Below, piece after piece: positions 62,001-64,000 of a stretch of DNA of 64,000 nucleotides (the stretch's first letter is position 1; the number at the start of each line of letters is the position of its first letter). A program made the position numbers and the translations under genes. The notes under the pieces were generated by a model that saw nothing but the letters and a program-made list of their open reading frames with translations, was not told the origin of the DNA and searched no databases. Source of the stretch: an uncultured Desulfobacterium sp. (GTDB taxonomy: Bacteria; Desulfobacterota; DSM-4660; Desulfatiglandales; Desulfatiglandaceae); contig LT984854.1 of NCBI GenBank assembly GCA_900258555.1, positions 2,005,300 to 2,069,299 on the forward strand, written 5' to 3'.

Positions 62001-62835
62001 GCTGTTTTCAAAACTGATACTGATAGAACAGACCTTTTTTGCCATGCCCTTCGCGCTGATCGGTGTGATCTTTGCCGGCGGTGGGACAATAATAACATGG
62101 GTCCTCGCAATCGTAGCCCTGGCCGCAGCCAGGACAGCGGGGATGTCATTTAACAGGGTGATTGATGCTCAAATTGATGCAAAAAATCCCCGGACCAGCG
62201 ACAGGCCCGTCCCAAAAGGTGAAATAAAGACTTCTACAGTCTGGTGGACGGCCATCATCTCTTCTATCGTGCTCATAGCCTCATCGTTAATGCTGAACAG
62301 GCTCTGTTTCTATCTGTCATTTCCGGCTGTGGCCATGCTGTTTACCTATTCCTATTTCAAGCGGTTTTCATCCTCTTCACACTTTTATCTGGGCTTTGTC
62401 GAGGCCGCAGCTCCCATAGGGGGTTATCTTGCGGTTACAGGTGAATTCGCACTTGTCCCCTTTGTCCTTGGTCTTGCCATAATGAGTTGGATTGCAGGGC
62501 TTGACATTGTCTATGCATTACAGGATATGGATTTTGATTCAAAACAAGGTCTACATTCCATACCGGTTCAAATGGGAAAAGAAAAGGCTCTGCTCCTTTC
62601 CTTAACAAGTTACATCATTTCCATATGCGCGTTGATCTATGCCGGAATTCTTGCACATATGGGTCTTGTATATTGGATCTCGCTGATCCCGATTGCGGCA
62701 ATATTCACCTATCAGCAGATCCTTGCCAGGAGAAAGGATATTGTCTCTTCCATAAATACATTTTTTAAGGTCAACATGTTTATATCACCGATCCTATTGT
62801 TGGGAAGTCTTATGGATGAGCTTATAATAAACTAA
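61990..62835 (+). CDS. mqnP: UbiA-family prenyltransferase, probable menaquinone pathway
   Basis: 281 residues, eight or so membrane helices. The two aspartate-rich prenyl-PP binding motifs are NRVIDAQIDAKNPRT and DIVYALQDMDFDSKQGL. Overlaps the ubiD-like gene by 11 nt. Expected to prenylate the naphthoate intermediate of futalosine-type menaquinone synthesis. Confidence 0.87.
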   Translation: MDFRLFSKLILIEQTFFAMPFALIGVIFAGGGTIITWVLAIVALAAARTAGMSFNRVIDAQIDAKNPRTSDRPVPKGEIKTSTVWWTAIISSIVLIASSLMLNRLCFYLSFPAVAMLFTYSYFKRFSSSSHFYLGFVEAAAPIGGYLAVTGEFALVPFVLGLAIMSWIAGLDIVYALQDMDFDSKQGLHSIPVQMGKEKALLLSLTSYIISICALIYAGILAHMGLVYWISLIPIAAIFTYQQILARRKDIVSSINTFFKVNMFISPILLLGSLMDELIIN

Positions 62836-62841
62836 ATTAAC

Positions 62842-63966
62842 ATGAAACTGATAAATGACATAAAAGACAGCACCCTGAGGGCCATTGCCCGAAAGGTAGA
62901 AGACGACGTTCCTGTAAGCAGGCAAGACGCCGTCTACATGCTCCAGACCAATAACATCCTGGACCTGGCCACAATCGCGCAATTTATGAGACTACGACTT
63001 CACGGCGATGTCGCATATTACGGCGTCAACATGAACCTGAACTATACCAACATCTGTGAACTGCGCTGCCCTTTGTGCGCGTTTTCCTGCAACAAAGGAG
63101 ATAAAAAGGCTTACCTTCTTTCTCTTGATGATATCGAAAAAAAGGTAAAAATCGCTGTGTCCTATGGCATTGATGAGGTCCACATTGTCGGCGGACTAAA
63201 CCAGGACCTTGATATTGCCTATTTCGAGCAGATGTTCACATCCATTAAAAGCATAAAACCTGATATCCATATCGTAGCCCTCACAGCCGTTGAATACGAC
63301 TACATAGCCAGGAAGAATAATCTATCCCTTGAAGAGGTATTCAGGCGACTGATCAATGCAGGGGTTAATGCCATGCCGGGCGGAGGTGCCGAGATCTTTT
63401 CTCCCGAGATACGAAACATTATTGCACCCAAAAAGATTTCAGGCAAGAGATGGCTTGAGGTTATGAGGACAGCCCACAATATGGGTCTTAAGACAAACGC
63501 AACAATGCTTTACAACCACATAGAATCAGCAGAAGACATAGCAGATCACCTGTGGCAAATCCGTGCACTCCAGGATGAAACCAATGGCTTTAAGACCTTT
63601 GTGCCCCTACAGTTTCATGGAAAAAATACGGCCATATTCCAAAGACATGCAACTACCGGCTATGACGATATCAGAATTTATGCTACCAGCAGGATCTTCC
63701 TTCACAACGTGCCGCATCTCAAGGTATTGTGGATGTACGTGGGAGAAAAGATGGCCCAGGTCCTCCTAAGATTAGGAGTAGATGATATGGGCGCAACCTA
63801 TCATGACGAGAAAATCGTGCATTCCGCAGGGGCAAACACACCTGATTATGGATCAGAGCCCTATCTTAGAAGCCTTATTAAAGAGGTCGGGCTTATACCT
63901 GTCAGGACTACTGCGGCCTATAATAAAATTGATACAGGCAATAATAATGAATCTAGGTCACATTGA
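62842..63966 (+). CDS. mqnE: Aminofutalosine synthase MqnE
   Basis: 374-residue radical SAM enzyme with the cluster motif CELRCPLC (CxxxCxxC, after NLNYTNI) and IDEVHIVGGLNQDLD and ALTAVEYDYIARKN, characteristic of MqnE. It joins SAM-derived adenosyl to the enolpyruvyl-benzoate made by MqnA. Followed and overlapped by mqnA. Confidence 0.9.
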   Translation: MKLINDIKDSTLRAIARKVEDDVPVSRQDAVYMLQTNNILDLATIAQFMRLRLHGDVAYYGVNMNLNYTNICELRCPLCAFSCNKGDKKAYLLSLDDIEKKVKIAVSYGIDEVHIVGGLNQDLDIAYFEQMFTSIKSIKPDIHIVALTAVEYDYIARKNNLSLEEVFRRLINAGVNAMPGGGAEIFSPEIRNIIAPKKISGKRWLEVMRTAHNMGLKTNATMLYNHIESAEDIADHLWQIRALQDETNGFKTFVPLQFHGKNTAIFQRHATTGYDDIRIYATSRIFLHNVPHLKVLWMYVGEKMAQVLLRLGVDDMGATYHDEKIVHSAGANTPDYGSEPYLRSLIKEVGLIPVRTTAAYNKIDTGNNNESRSH

Positions 63967-64000
63967 TTACCTCAACTGCTATCCGTTCTATTACCACATG
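63947..64000 (+). CDS. mqnA: Chorismate dehydratase MqnA, N-terminus only
   Basis: ATG 63947, overlapping the end of mqnE by 20 nt, opens MNLGHIDYLNCYPFYYHM, running off the window. The GHIDYLNCxPF opening is the usual MqnA/MqnD start and the position after mqnE fits the futalosine pathway, where MqnA makes 3-enolpyruvylbenzoate from chorismate. Only 18 codons are visible. Confidence 0.8.
   Translation, partial: MNLGHIDYLNCYPFYYHM

Noticed and set aside
1-64000. CRISPR array, prophage or intact insertion sequence
   Set aside because: No regularly spaced repeats, cas genes, phage structural genes or transposase frames were recognised.

Overview
The window reads as chromosomal DNA of moderate G+C from an anaerobic Desulfobacterota-type bacterium (sulfate-reducing or syntrophic relatives). 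Support: a tungsten-type aldehyde:ferredoxin oxidoreductase, a three-subunit molybdenum hydroxylase with its own cofactor genes, sigma54 activation, futalosine-pathway menaquinone genes, a fused CobA/HemD, SulP and DASS anion carriers, and many two-component genes. The taxonomic call is inference from gene content. No rRNA, CRISPR array, phage module or intact insertion sequence was seen.

Layout. (1) 0.2-19.6 kb is a mostly housekeeping backbone: larC-pgpA-cinA-thpR-recA-alaS; bamD, trxB, trxA and a secreted rhodanese on the minus strand; then a DUF362 ferredoxin-like protein, coaBC, uracil-DNA glycosylase, nfeD-slipin, a Rho_N-like protein, ispD, hemC and cobA-hemD. (2) A cold-shock gene at 19.9 kb has an elaborate leader. 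(3) 20.3-40 kb is a minus-strand catabolic island. It contains a Mo-hydroxylase operon (2Fe-2S, FAD and Mo subunits, MoeA-like, MoaD, MoeB-like, CoA ligase), a PAS-sigma54 activator, and a second operon (two CrtI-like FAD enzymes, AOR, two related small proteins, SDR, MoaD). Upstream lie a DUF1329 exported protein and a MarR regulator. Three near-identical promoter/operator units precede marR, the DUF1329 gene and the Mo-hydroxylase operon, so the MarR protein probably controls all three. The AOR operon has its own sigma54-like promoter with a dyad about 80 bp upstream.

(4) 40.9-42.5 kb holds repeats, a receiver-domain remnant, tRNA-Ala(CGC) and tRNA-Arg(CCT). (5) 42.5-58.8 kb is a two-armed signalling/anion-transport system. 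The plus arm has a Cache histidine kinase, receivers, a CBS protein, a DASS carrier, an ArsB/NhaD-like carrier with an exported N-terminal domain, and a universal stress protein. The minus arm has TetR, SulP, a cytidylate-kinase-like/receiver fusion, a Cache histidine kinase, two receivers, a degenerate kinase and a second cytidylate-kinase-like protein. A 17-bp operator, 15/17 identical, lies upstream of both arms. Between the arms are two tandem copies of a structured RNA ending in identical terminators, followed by a 53-residue membrane peptide gene. (6) 59.1 kb to the end carries a beta-helix transferase-like gene and the menaquinone genes ubiD-like, ubiA-like (mqnP), mqnE and the first codons of mqnA.

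The strongest candidates for undescribed biology are: a DUF1329 gene with an in-frame UGA and an adjacent SECIS-like hairpin (possible selenoprotein); the three-site MarR regulon with its leaderless marR transcript; the tandem RNA elements with covarying stems; the TetR/SulP/cytidylate-kinase-like/two-component system; and the paired small proteins next to AOR.
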